Positions 16,117 through 24,659 of a DNA stretch of 64,000 bases are shown piece by piece. The stretch comes from JB111 sp049856175 (lineage in GTDB: Bacteria; Actinomycetota; Actinomycetes; Actinomycetales; Actinomycetaceae). The notes beneath the pieces are model-generated. The model had not been told where the DNA came from, searched no databases, and saw nothing but the letters and a program-made list of their open reading frames with translations. The stretch is from the NCBI RefSeq assembly GCF_049856175.1, contig NZ_JBNDNA010000003.1, positions 192,203 to 256,202 on the forward strand, given 5' to 3'. Within the stretch, counting starts at the first letter, position 1. Every line of letters starts with the position of its first letter. The translations under genes were made by a program, and so were the position numbers.

Positions 16117-16892
16117 CGGCCCGGCTCCGCGGGCGCGCGCTCGTCACCGGCGGAACGTCCGGCATCGGGCTCGCCTTCGCCCGCCGGCTCGCGCTGCGCG
16201 GCCTGGACCTCGTCCTCGTCGCCCGCGACGAGGGCCGCCTCGGGACCATCGCGGCGGAGCTCGGGGCGCTCGGCGTCGACGTCGAGACGATGGTCGCCGA
16301 CCTGTCCACCCGCGAGGGCTCCGACGCCGTGTGCGGCCGCCTCGCCGACGAGGACCGACCGGTCGAGGTCTACGTCGCCAACGCCGGCCACGGCCTGTAC
16401 ACGCCGCTCGCGGCCGAGGACACGGCACCGCACCACGCCGCGATCGACCTCATGGTCCGGGCCGTCCTGGACACCGGTGCCGCCGCCGCACGCGCCATGA
16501 CCGCGCGTGGCCACGGCGTGATCATCCCCATCGGCTCGATCTCCGGCATGATCGCCACCGGCCACTACTCCGCCATCAAGGCGTGGACCAACAGCTGGGC
16601 CGAGTCGCTGGCCACCGAGCTCGAGGGCACCGGCGTCACCGTCACGTGCGTGCTGCCCGGGTGGGTGCGCACCGAGTTCCACCAGCGGGCCGGGATGTCG
16701 ACGGGGAAGATCCCGGACGCCCTGTGGCTCGACCCCGACCAGGTCGTCGTCGAGTCGCTCGACGCCGCCGAGCAGGGCGACTACCGCGTGGTGCCGTCGC
16801 TGCGCTACAAGGTCATCGCCTTCGCGGCGGAGCGCGGGCCCAAGGCCGCCGTGCGGGCGGTCTCCCGCATCATCCAGGGAGGCAGACGATGA
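16113..16892 (+). CDS. Short-chain dehydrogenase/reductase, possible alkyl/acyl-DHAP reductase
   Basis: A 259-residue classical SDR. It has the cofactor motif TGGTSGIGLAFARRL, the NAG motif in VANAGHGLY, the catalytic Ser in IGSISG and Tyr152-x3-Lys156 (YSAIK), followed by LPGWVRTEF. Arg after the glycine motif region points to NADPH. In the eukaryotic ether-lipid pathway the acyl/alkyl-DHAP reductase is also an SDR (PexRAP/DHRS7B type), so this gene could do that step; this is inference from the operon. Its GTG start overlaps the preceding stop (GTGA) and its stop overlaps the acyltransferase ATG. Confidence 0.85.
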   Translation: MTARLRGRALVTGGTSGIGLAFARRLALRGLDLVLVARDEGRLGTIAAELGALGVDVETMVADLSTREGSDAVCGRLADEDRPVEVYVANAGHGLYTPLAAEDTAPHHAAIDLMVRAVLDTGAAAARAMTARGHGVIIPIGSISGMIATGHYSAIKAWTNSWAESLATELEGTGVTVTCVLPGWVRTEFHQRAGMSTGKIPDALWLDPDQVVVESLDAAEQGDYRVVPSLRYKVIAFAAERGPKAAVRAVSRIIQGGRR

Positions 16893-17743
16893 GCGCAGCA
16901 CCGATGCACCGCGCGGACGACGGGGACGCCGCCGCGCCGGCGCCGACCACCCGCCAGCACGCCCACCAGGCGGCGCTCGCCGCGCGCAAGGCCGCGAGCC
17001 GGCTCGTCGACGCCGCCGGCGAGAGCCTGCTGCAGTACACCTCGGGCTTCTGGCGCGCCGGCCGGGTCGTCGCCCAGAAGGGGCCGCTCAACGCGCTCCT
17101 GCACACGGTGACGCGCATCGACGTCGTCGGCCGCGAGAACCTGCAGGGCGTGCGGGGGCCGTTCGTCGTCGCCCCGAACCACAGCTCCCACCTCGACGCC
17201 GCCGTCATCCACGCGACCATGCCCTGGCAGCACGCGGGCCGGGTCGCCACCGCCGCCGCCGGCGACACGTTCTACACCAGGCGGCTCACCCGGGTCCTCA
17301 CGGCACTGTTCTTCAACACCTACCCGGTGGACCGTTCCGGCAACCGCCGCAAGGCCGGCCTGTCCGCACGCCTCGTCGACGCCGGCGTCCCGCTGCTCAT
17401 CTTCCCCGAGGGCACCCGGTCGCGGACCGGCGAGATGGCCCGGTTCAAGCCGGGCGTCGCCGCGCTGTGCGTCACGCGCCGCATCCCTTGCATACCGGTG
17501 GCGCTCATCGGCTTCCACGAGGCGATGCCCGTGGGGCAGTCCTTCGTCTCCCGCGGCCGGCCGCACCTCAAGGTCGTGATCGGCCGGCCGCTGCGTCCGC
17601 GCCGTGGCGAGCGCATCCGGGAGTTCAACGAGCGCATCCAGGCGCAGGTGGCCGCCATGTACCGGGCGCGGACCCCGGACGTCGTCGTCGCCCGCGGGAC
17701 CGGAACCGTCGGCCGCAGGAACGGCCAGGAGGAGGCATCATGA
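16889..17743 (+). CDS. PlsC-type 1-acyl-glycerol-phosphate/DHAP acyltransferase
   Basis: A 284-residue lysophospholipid acyltransferase-family protein. The catalytic block NHSSHLDA (His98, Asp103; HX4D) and the substrate-binding block FPEGTRSRTGE are clear, with further conserved IPCIPVALIGFHEAMP. The N-terminal 60 residues are an Ala-rich amphipathic head rather than a clear membrane helix. In this operon it may acylate dihydroxyacetone phosphate or a 1-alkyl-glycerol phosphate; the exact acceptor cannot be read from sequence. Overlaps with both neighbours (ATGA) show strict translational coupling. Confidence 0.88.
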   Translation: MSAAPMHRADDGDAAAPAPTTRQHAHQAALAARKAASRLVDAAGESLLQYTSGFWRAGRVVAQKGPLNALLHTVTRIDVVGRENLQGVRGPFVVAPNHSSHLDAAVIHATMPWQHAGRVATAAAGDTFYTRRLTRVLTALFFNTYPVDRSGNRRKAGLSARLVDAGVPLLIFPEGTRSRTGEMARFKPGVAALCVTRRIPCIPVALIGFHEAMPVGQSFVSRGRPHLKVVIGRPLRPRRGERIREFNERIQAQVAAMYRARTPDVVVARGTGTVGRRNGQEEAS

Positions 17744-19431
17744 CCGAGGTCCAGCACCAGAAGTGGTGGGGATGGGGAGTCGAGGGTGTGACGTTCACCC
17801 ACGACAACAAGCCGAACTTCGCCCCCTTCGTGCTGGACAAGGTCGGCCTCGACCTCTCCCTGGGCGGCACGCCGCCGCCCCGCTTCGAGGACCTCGAGGT
17901 GCCCGCCCCGCGCCTGCCGGACGCCCTCGCGGACGAGCTGCGCGCCGCCGTCGGGGAGACCCACGTCGTCACCGGCGACATGGAGCGGGTCGTCCACACC
18001 TATGGCAAGGGCATCTCGGACCTCGTCCGGGTCCGCGCGGGCGACCTCCCGCGGGTGCCCGACGTCGTCGTGTACCCCGGCGACGAGGACGAGGTGCGCG
18101 CCGTCGTCGACCTCGCTGACGCGGCCGACGCGGTGATCATCCCGTTCGGCGGCGGGTCCAACATCTCGGGCTCGCTCACGCCCGAGCCGGGCGAGACCCG
18201 GCCGGTCGTCTCGCTCGACATGGGGCGGATGAACAAGGTCCTCGAGATCGACGAGACCTCCGGCCTGGCCCGCGTCCAGGCCGGCGTCCTCGGCCCGGAC
18301 CTGGAGGAGCAGCTCGGGGCCCGGGGCTGGACGTCCGGGCACCAGCCCGACTCGTTCCGCCACTCCACGCTCGGCGGGTGGGTCGCCACCCGCAGCTCCG
18401 GCATGCAGTCCGACCGGTACGGCGACATCGCCGACATCACCCGCGGGCTGCGCTCGGTGCTCCCGGGCCGGGTCGTCTCGCTGCGACCGCTGCCGTCGAC
18501 GTCGACCGGCCCGTCGGTGCGCGAGATGATCATCGGCTCCGAGGGGCGGCTCGGCGTCATCACCGAGGTGTGGATCCACGTCCACCGGCTCCCCGAGAAG
18601 CGCCTGGTCGTCGCCTACCTGTACCAGAGCTGGGGCTCGGCGCTGGAGGCCATGCGCGAGATCTCGACCTCGGACGTGCACCCCTCGATCACCCGCGTCT
18701 CCGACCCGGCCGAGACCCAGTTCTCGCTGTCCACGCAGAAGGCGCAGACCGGGATCAAGGGCAAGATCTCCACCGGCATCTTCGACCTGCTGGCCAGGCG
18801 CGGCTGGGACCTCGACCAGGTCTGCCTCAGCTACGTCGGGTACGAGGGCTCCCCGAAGCACGTCGCCTACCAGCGCAGGGCCGTCGGGAGGATCGTCGGC
18901 CGGCACGGGGGCATCCCGCTCGGGACGGGCCCGGGGGCGCTGTATGACCAGAAGAAGTTCGACACCCCCTACATCCGCGACTTCCTCCTCGACATGGGGG
19001 CGCTCGCCGACGTCTCCGAGACCGCGGCGCCCTGGGCCAGGCTGCGCGGCATCTACGAGCGCACCGTCACCGCCGCGCGCGCGACCTACGACGCCCTCGG
19101 CGTGCGCGGATACATCATGTGCCACCTCTCGCACAGCTACCACTCGGGTGCGTGCCTGTACTTCACGTTCGCCTTCCCGGCCGACGACGCCGACGGCGCC
19201 GCGCCCCCGCTCGAGCAGTACTGGCAGCTGAAGTCCGCGATCCAGCAGTCGTTCATCGACGGCGGCGGCACCCTGTCCCACCACCACGGTGTGGGAACGG
19301 ACCACGCGCCCTGGATGGAGGCCGACATCTCCGAGGCGGGCGTCGAGCTCATGGTGGGCCTGCTCGGGTCGGCCGACCCGCACCGCCGGCTCAACCCGGG
19401 CACGCTGCTCCCCGCGCACCGCGAGTGGTGA
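17740..19431 (+). CDS. Alkylglycerone-phosphate synthase (AGPS)-like FAD enzyme
   Basis: A 563-residue flavoenzyme of the VAO/FAD-linked oxidase family with features specific to alkyl-DHAP synthase, which swaps the acyl chain of acyl-DHAP for a fatty alcohol and so makes the ether bond. The N-terminus has the AGPS-type KWWGWGVEG; the FAD domain has PFGGGSNISGSL (from Pro135), GHQPDSFRHSTLGGWVATRS and MIIGSEGRLGVITE; the C-terminal cap has Tyr467 in SYHSGACLYF and the triple histidine His514-516 in LSHHHGVG, both matching catalytic residues of the mammalian enzyme. No peroxisomal-type leader is present, so it is cytosolic or membrane-associated. It is the last gene of the coupled operon and is followed by a hairpin. 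Confidence 0.9.
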   Translation: MTEVQHQKWWGWGVEGVTFTHDNKPNFAPFVLDKVGLDLSLGGTPPPRFEDLEVPAPRLPDALADELRAAVGETHVVTGDMERVVHTYGKGISDLVRVRAGDLPRVPDVVVYPGDEDEVRAVVDLADAADAVIIPFGGGSNISGSLTPEPGETRPVVSLDMGRMNKVLEIDETSGLARVQAGVLGPDLEEQLGARGWTSGHQPDSFRHSTLGGWVATRSSGMQSDRYGDIADITRGLRSVLPGRVVSLRPLPSTSTGPSVREMIIGSEGRLGVITEVWIHVHRLPEKRLVVAYLYQSWGSALEAMREISTSDVHPSITRVSDPAETQFSLSTQKAQTGIKGKISTGIFDLLARRGWDLDQVCLSYVGYEGSPKHVAYQRRAVGRIVGRHGGIPLGTGPGALYDQKKFDTPYIRDFLLDMGALADVSETAAPWARLRGIYERTVTAARATYDALGVRGYIMCHLSHSYHSGACLYFTFAFPADDADGAAPPLEQYWQLKSAIQQSFIDGGGTLSHHHGVGTDHAPWMEADISEAGVELMVGLLGSADPHRRLNPGTLLPAHREW

Positions 19432-19436
19432 CGGAC

Positions 19437-19461
19437 GCCCCGGGCCGTGCGGGCCCGGGGC
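19437..19461. terminator. Hairpin between the AGPS-like gene and the facing kinase gene
   Basis: GCCCCGGGCC, loop GTGC, GGGCCCGGGGC: a stable stem between two convergent stop codons, probably bidirectional; no T-run. Confidence 0.6.
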
Positions 19462-19473
19462 GGTCGCACGGAG

Positions 19474-21594
19474 CTAGACCGCGACGGGGGCCTGCTCGTC
19501 GCCGGTGAGCATCCCGCCCGACGGGCCCGCGACGGGCAGCGTGAGCTCGACCGTCGTACCTCCGCCGGGCGTCGGGAGCACCCGGGCGCTCCCACCGTGC
19601 GCACCAGCCACCGAGGCGACGATCGCCAGCCCCAGCCCGGAGCCCCCGCCGGCGGACCGGGCACGGGACCGGTCGATCCGGTAGAAGCGCGTGAACACGC
19701 GACCGGCCTCCTCCGCGGGGATGCCGGGCCCGTGGTCCTGCACGCGCAGCACGATCTCGTCCTGCTCCGGGGCGTGCTCGGGCAACGCGGCGGTCGGCAC
19801 CGACGACGCCGAACGGCCGGCGAGCAGCCCGAGCAGCCGACGGTCGGGCACCCGGACGGCCGGCCGGTCGCCGCCGCGCCGGAGAGCCTGGCGCGGCACG
19901 GTGGGCTCGGGCTCCTCCGCGCGGGACGCCGCGCGTGCGTCGGTTCCACGGGGCGGTGCGTCGTCATCGGCCGAGGGGGCGTCGCCGGAGGGCCGGCCGG
20001 CCGCGGCCGGGTCGGCCGTCGGGGGGCCTGCTGCGTGTGGGCCGCCGGTGCCCGCGTCGGAGGAGCGTGCCCGTGCGGCGTCGTCGGTGGTCGTCCGTGC
20101 GGCGTCGCCACGACCGTCAGGCAGCGGACCGAGCTGACCGGTGGCGGCCCAGACGCCGGTCGGGGCCCCGCCGTCCGGTGAGTGTGCGCCGACCGGCGCG
20201 GCCCCGCCCGGCAGCGGGCCACCGGCCGGTGCGGGACTGCCGACCGGCGAGCCCACCGGGCCGCCGACCTCGCCGCCGATCGGGCCGCCGGACGGTGATC
20301 CTGAGGCCGGGGGAGCGGCCGACGCACCCGCGGGAGGAGCCGCCGACCCACCTACCGGGGGAGCGGCCGACGCACCGGCCGGGGGAGCGGCGGGATCGGC
20401 CCGTCGCAGCCCGACGAGGATCTCGACGTCGGTGCCCTCCGGCGTGTGCCGCACCGCGTTGCCGACGAGGTTGGCGAAGACCTGGCGCAGCTGGTCGGCG
20501 TCGGCCCGTGCGACCGTCGGTCCGGAGGCTCCCGGGAGCGGCAGGAGCGTGGCCCTGCGGGTCGGGTCGAGCGCACGCAGGTCGCGCACGGCGTCGCGGG
20601 CGAGGTCCGTGACGTCGACGTCGGACAGCGTGAGGCGCCGGTCCTCGTCGATCCGGGCGAGCGTGAGCAGATCCTCGACGAGGGTGCCCATGCGCCGCGC
20701 CTCCGCCTCGATCCGACCCATCGCCGCCGGCACCTCGCTCTCCGGCACGCCGCCCATCCGGTGGAGCTCGGCGTAGCCCCGGACCGTGGCAAGGGGGGTG
20801 CGCAGCTCGTGGGAGGCGTCGGCGACGAACCGGCGCATGCGTCGCTCGGACGCGGAGCGGGCCGCGAACGCCCGCTCGATCTGGGCGAGCATCGAGTTCA
20901 GGGACGAGGACAGGCTGCCGATCTCGGTGCCCGGCGCCCCGGGGGCCACGCGGCGTGTGAGGTCGCCCGCCGCGATCGCTCCCGCCGTCCGCTCGATGGC
21001 GCGCAGGTCGCGCAGCTCGTGCCGGATGAGCAGGTACCCGCCGGTCGCGCCCAGCACCACCAGCGAGACGGAGATGAGGACGACGTACTTGCCCGTCTGC
21101 TGCACGGTGGCGGACAGCTCGTCCATCGGGGTGGAGATCGTCAGCACCCCGACCTGGTCGCCGGCGGTGTTGACGAGCGGCAGGGCGAGCGCCCGCCAGG
21201 TGACGGCCGGATCGGTGCCGCGCAGCGACGTGGGGTGGGTCGTGGGCTCGTCGGGCAGGACGGGCAGACCCACCACCGACGACGTGCGGGGGTGGGCGAC
21301 CGTCTGCGTGCTCTCGCCCTCGAGGGCGATGCTGACGACGTACCGGGTGGGGACCACCTGGTCGCCGCCCGAGCGGAGGTCCTCGAGATCCTGCTGGGCG
21401 ATCGTGTCCACCGTGTCGTGCAGGTTGTCGTCGAGCTGGTCGACGAGCTGGCTGCGCAGCACCGCGATCACGGTGGCGCCGGCGAGGCCGAGCCCGAGCC
21501 CGAGCAGGAGGACCGTGGCCACGACGAGCCGTGCCGACAGGGACAGGCCCTCCCTGGGCGTGGGCGTGCCCCGGCGCCGTCCGAGCGCGTGCAT
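19474..21594 (-). CDS. Sensor histidine kinase with a large low-complexity insert in its ATPase domain
   Basis: A 706-residue membrane kinase. Helix 1 is at about residues 20-46, an extracytoplasmic sensor part follows, helix 2 at about 170-192, then HAMP (RAIERTAGAIAAGDLTRRV), the phospho-acceptor His262 in ASHELRTPLATVRGY, and the N-box (QVFANLVGNAVRHTP). Between the N-box strand and the G1 box (DHGPGIP) sit about 210 residues (roughly 399-608) rich in Ala, Pro, Gly, Ser and Asp, with repeated AAPPAGAS-like units. The later ATPase motifs FTRFYRIDRSRARS and GSGLGLAIV are intact, so the domain may still fold. It is translated from one mRNA with the response regulator, with a one-base overlap. 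Confidence 0.9.
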   Translation of the reverse strand: MHALGRRRGTPTPREGLSLSARLVVATVLLLGLGLGLAGATVIAVLRSQLVDQLDDNLHDTVDTIAQQDLEDLRSGGDQVVPTRYVVSIALEGESTQTVAHPRTSSVVGLPVLPDEPTTHPTSLRGTDPAVTWRALALPLVNTAGDQVGVLTISTPMDELSATVQQTGKYVVLISVSLVVLGATGGYLLIRHELRDLRAIERTAGAIAAGDLTRRVAPGAPGTEIGSLSSSLNSMLAQIERAFAARSASERRMRRFVADASHELRTPLATVRGYAELHRMGGVPESEVPAAMGRIEAEARRMGTLVEDLLTLARIDEDRRLTLSDVDVTDLARDAVRDLRALDPTRRATLLPLPGASGPTVARADADQLRQVFANLVGNAVRHTPEGTDVEILVGLRRADPAAPPAGASAAPPVGGSAAPPAGASAAPPASGSPSGGPIGGEVGGPVGSPVGSPAPAGGPLPGGAAPVGAHSPDGGAPTGVWAATGQLGPLPDGRGDAARTTTDDAARARSSDAGTGGPHAAGPPTADPAAAGRPSGDAPSADDDAPPRGTDARAASRAEEPEPTVPRQALRRGGDRPAVRVPDRRLLGLLAGRSASSVPTAALPEHAPEQDEIVLRVQDHGPGIPAEEAGRVFTRFYRIDRSRARSAGGGSGLGLAIVASVAGAHGGSARVLPTPGGGTTVELTLPVAGPSGGMLTGDEQAPVAV

Positions 21595-22361
21595 CAGCCG
21601 GCCGGGCGGCGCAGCACGTAGCCGAAGTTGCGCCGGGTGTGGATGAGCGGCACGAGATCCTCGGCCGCCTCACCCTCGAGCCCGAGGAACTCGGCCGAGT
21701 CGATCTTCCGCCGCAGGTAGGAGATGTAGGACTCGACGATCGTCGCCTCCCCGTGCCAGTCGTACTCCCAGACGTGGTCGAGGATCTGCGCCTTGGACAC
21801 CACCCGCTCGGCGTTGACGAGGAGGTAGCGCAGCAGCTTGAACTCGGTGGGCGCGAGGTTGACGAGCACCCCGGCCCGGCGGACCTCGTAGGCGTCCTGG
21901 TCGATCTCGAGGTCCGCGTAGCGCAGCATCGGGTCCTGCTCGGGGCCCGTGATGCCGACCCGGCGCAGGACCGTGCGGATCCGCGCGACGACCTCCTCGA
22001 GACTGAACGGCTTGGTGATGTAGTCGTCCCCGCCGACGGTCAGCCCGTGCACCTTGTCGGAGAGGTCGTCGCGAGCGGTGAGGAACAGCACGGGGAGGGA
22101 CTCGTCGTGGGCGCGTAGCCGGCGCAGCACGGTGAACCCGTCCATGTCGGGGAGCATGACGTCGAGGACCACGAGGTCGGGCCGGTTCTCGCCCGCCCTG
22201 CGCAGCGCCTCGTTGCCGTCGGCAGCGGGAGTGACCTCGAAGCCGGCGAACCTCAGGGACGCCGTGAGGAGCTCGCGGATGTTCGGCTCGTCGTCGACGA
22301 CGAGCAGGTGGGCCTCCGTCGGAGCGGGACCGGAGCCGGGCAGGGTGGGCATGCCACCCAT
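21594..22361 (-). CDS. OmpR-family response regulator
   Basis: A 255-residue DNA-binding regulator. The receiver domain has the acidic pair Asp23-Asp24, phospho-acceptor Asp67 in LVVLDVMLPDMDG, Thr in FLTARDD and Lys in ITKPFS. The winged-helix C-terminal domain (EYDWHGEATIVESYISYLRRKI) carries a short acidic insert (EGEAAEDL) before the final wing. It resembles the TcrX/MprA/PhoP group of actinobacterial regulators. It is upstream of, and overlaps, the kinase gene. The start at 22361 has a purine-rich site (GGGGGGA) six bases upstream. Confidence 0.93.
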   Translation of the reverse strand: MGGMPTLPGSGPAPTEAHLLVVDDEPNIRELLTASLRFAGFEVTPAADGNEALRRAGENRPDLVVLDVMLPDMDGFTVLRRLRAHDESLPVLFLTARDDLSDKVHGLTVGGDDYITKPFSLEEVVARIRTVLRRVGITGPEQDPMLRYADLEIDQDAYEVRRAGVLVNLAPTEFKLLRYLLVNAERVVSKAQILDHVWEYDWHGEATIVESYISYLRRKIDSAEFLGLEGEAAEDLVPLIHTRRNFGYVLRRPAG

Positions 22362-22430
22362 GATCCCCCCTGAGCCTGGACGGCACCTGGGAACCCCGGC
22401 CCGCGGTGACGGGAGGAACTGCTGCGGTGC

Positions 22431-22997
22431 CTAGAGGAACTGGCTCGCGTCGAACGAGACGAGGGGGATGACACGGACCCGGGGCAGCGCCGTCGTGAAG
22501 GCCCGGACGTCGTCCTCGAGGTCGAAGATCTCCAGTCCGCGGCCCGTCAGCGCGGTGAGCTCGTGGTTGAGGAACTCGCGGAAGGCCAGCACACCGACCC
22601 GGTGCCCGGCGTCGAGCAGGTCCGCCATCTGCGGGAGGAAGTCGCCGTCGTGGGAGACGAGCAGCACGTTGCCGTGCCCCTGGGCGAGGATCGCCTCGAG
22701 CATCCGCTGCACGCCGATGTCGACGACCTTCTCGGTGGTCGTTCCCGACAGCGGGATCGGCCGGTAGTCCATGGCGAGCAGCGCCTGGATGAACGAGGTC
22801 GGGAGGTTGCCCGACGTCGCGTTGAGGAAGAACAGGCCCTTGGTCTCGGCGCCCCACGCGTCCGTGGCGTGGGTGAGCACGCGGTCCCAGCGCGGCCGCT
22901 CCTCCGGGCTCGGCCGGTGGCCGAGGATGCTCACCCCCAGTGTGGCGTCGATGTTCTCGCCGTCGATGACGAGGTACGTGGTGGGGGCGTCGCTCAT
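22431..22997 (-). CDS. NYN-domain (PIN-like nuclease fold) protein
   Basis: A 188-residue single-domain NYN protein of the LabA/DUF88 type. The acidic active-site pattern is visible: Asp in YLVIDGENIDATL, Asp in TTEKVVDIGVQRML and Asp pair in LLVSHDGDFLPQMADLLDAGHRVGV. Such proteins are predicted metal-dependent ribonucleases; a substrate is not known. It is a single gene with a TAACCT box six bases before its ATG, so the mRNA is probably leaderless. Confidence 0.9.
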   Translation of the reverse strand: MSDAPTTYLVIDGENIDATLGVSILGHRPSPEERPRWDRVLTHATDAWGAETKGLFFLNATSGNLPTSFIQALLAMDYRPIPLSGTTTEKVVDIGVQRMLEAILAQGHGNVLLVSHDGDFLPQMADLLDAGHRVGVLAFREFLNHELTALTGRGLEIFDLEDDVRAFTTALPRVRVIPLVSFDASQFL

Positions 22998-23003
22998 GAG
23001 GAC

Positions 23004-23009
23004 AGGTTA
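23004..23009 (-). promoter_or_regulatory. -10 box of leaderless NYN gene
   Basis: TAACCT is separated by six bases from the ATG at 22997. Confidence 0.55.
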
Positions 23010-23069
23010 GGCGGCCGGCGCGGTGCCCGGTCGCCCGGCCCTGCCCGGCCCTTCCTGACTCCCGACGAC

Positions 23070-23140
23070 GGCGAGGTCGTGCGTGAGGTGGCGAGGTCGT
23101 GCCTGCGAAGCACGACCTCGCCGCTCCAGGCACGACCTCG
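23070..23140. repeat. Four copies of CGAGGTCGTGC in a nested palindrome, 20-bp period
   Basis: GGCGAGGTCGTGC is at 23070-23082 and 23090-23102; its complement is at 23110-23122 and (shorter) 23130-23140. Starts are exactly 20 bases apart. The inner pair forms a 13-bp stem with a 7-base loop, and the outer pair can extend it. It follows the symporter gene and probably ends its transcript. Confidence 0.75.
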
Positions 23141-23174
23141 ACGGTGGGTGACCCGGTGGGCGAGCGGGGGAGCG

Positions 23175-24659
23175 TCAGTGCACGAGCACGGAGCGGTCCT
23201 CGTCCCGTCGGCCGTGGTCGTCGCCACCCCGGCGGTCACCGGCGTCCGACGCCGGATCCGGGGCCGAGCCGTCCGCGGAGTCCGCCCCGCCCCGGTCCTC
23301 GTCGTCGCGGAAGAGGTCCTCCGCATCGGCGGCGTCGTACTGCGCGCGGTCGAGGATGCCCTCGCGGTGCGCGACGACGGTCGGGACGAGGGCCTGCCCG
23401 GCGACGTTGACGGCCGTGCGACCCATGTCGAGGATCGGGTCGACGGCGAGCAGCAGGCCGACGCCCTCGAGCGGCAGGCCCACCGTGGACAGGGTGAGCG
23501 TGAGCATGACCGTCGCGCCGGTCATGCCGGCCGTGGCGGCCGAACCGACGACCGAGACGAACACGATGAGCAGGTAGTCGGTGATCCCGAGCGAGAGACC
23601 GAAGAACTGGGCGACGAAGATCGCCGAGATCGCCGGGTAGATCGCTGCGCAACCGTCCATCTTCGTCGTCGCGCCCAGCGGGACGGCGAACGAGGAGTAC
23701 GCGCGAGGGACACCGAGGTTGCGCTCGGTCACGCGCTGGGTGAGCGGCAGGGTACCGATCGACGAGCGGGAGACGAACGCCAGCTGGATCGCCGGCCAGG
23801 CCCCGCGGAAGTAGCGCGAGACCGACAGGCCGTGGGACTTCAGCACGACCGGGTAGACGACGAGCAGGACGAGCGCCAGCCCGATGTAGATCGCGAGCAC
23901 GAAGGTGCCGAGCGAGGCGATCGAGCTCCAGCCGTACGTGGCGATCGCGTTGCCGATGAGGCCGACCGTGCCGATCGGGGCGAGGCGGATGACCCACCAG
24001 AGCACCTTCTGGACGACCGCGAGCACGGAGGCGGACACCGACAGGAACGGGTCGGCCTTCTCGCCGACCTTGAGCGCGGCGATCCCGACGACGAGCGCGA
24101 CGACGATGATCTGCAGGACGTTGAAGCCCGGCGACGCGCTCACGCCCTCGACCGCGCCGTCGGCGGCCGTCTGGACGCCGGCGTTGATCTCGAGGCCGAG
24201 GAAGTTCGCCGGGACGATGCCCTCGAGGAAGCCGAGCCAGCTGCCCTGGCGGCCGGGGGCCTCCGCCTGCGAGGCGTCGACGCCGGCGTTGCTGCCGGGC
24301 TGGAGCGCGAGGCCGAGGCCGATGGCGATGAGCACCGAGACCAGGGCGGTGATCGCGAACCAGACGAGGGTCTGGGCGGCGAGCCGGGCGGCGTTGGCGA
24401 TGCCGCGCAGGTTGGCGATCGACGTGATGATCGCGAGGAAGACCAGCGGCGGGACGATCGCGCGCAGCAGCCCGATGAAGACCGAGCCGATCGTGTCGAG
24501 CGTCGTCGTCAGCGCGTTGGGCTCCTCCTCGGCGCCCGTGCCGATCTCGAGGGCGATCCAGCCGAGCAGGACGCCGGCGACGAGGCCGATGAGGATCTGG
24601 GTGCCGAACGACGGCAGCCTGAGCCGGCGGCCGGGCGTGGTGGTGGAGGTGGTGGACAC
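23175..24659 (-). CDS. Dicarboxylate/amino acid:cation symporter (DAACS family)
   Basis: A 494-residue secondary transporter of the GltP/DctA fold, importing C4-dicarboxylates or acidic amino acids with Na+ or H+. Typical parts are FIGLLRAIVPPLVFLAIITSIANL (helix 3 region), RSSIGTLPLTQRV (the serine-rich re-entrant hairpin HP1), PLGATTKMDGCAAIYPAISAIF (helix 7) and VVGSAATAGMTGATVMLTLTLSTVGLPLEG (HP2). The GTG at 24659 is preferred over an upstream in-frame start because AAAGG lies eight bases before it. The C-terminus is an unusual acidic, Asp/Arg-rich tail of about 60 residues. It stands alone, after a long upstream region. Confidence 0.9.
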   Translation of the reverse strand: MSTTSTTTPGRRLRLPSFGTQILIGLVAGVLLGWIALEIGTGAEEEPNALTTTLDTIGSVFIGLLRAIVPPLVFLAIITSIANLRGIANAARLAAQTLVWFAITALVSVLIAIGLGLALQPGSNAGVDASQAEAPGRQGSWLGFLEGIVPANFLGLEINAGVQTAADGAVEGVSASPGFNVLQIIVVALVVGIAALKVGEKADPFLSVSASVLAVVQKVLWWVIRLAPIGTVGLIGNAIATYGWSSIASLGTFVLAIYIGLALVLLVVYPVVLKSHGLSVSRYFRGAWPAIQLAFVSRSSIGTLPLTQRVTERNLGVPRAYSSFAVPLGATTKMDGCAAIYPAISAIFVAQFFGLSLGITDYLLIVFVSVVGSAATAGMTGATVMLTLTLSTVGLPLEGVGLLLAVDPILDMGRTAVNVAGQALVPTVVAHREGILDRAQYDAADAEDLFRDDEDRGGADSADGSAPDPASDAGDRRGGDDHGRRDEDRSVLVH

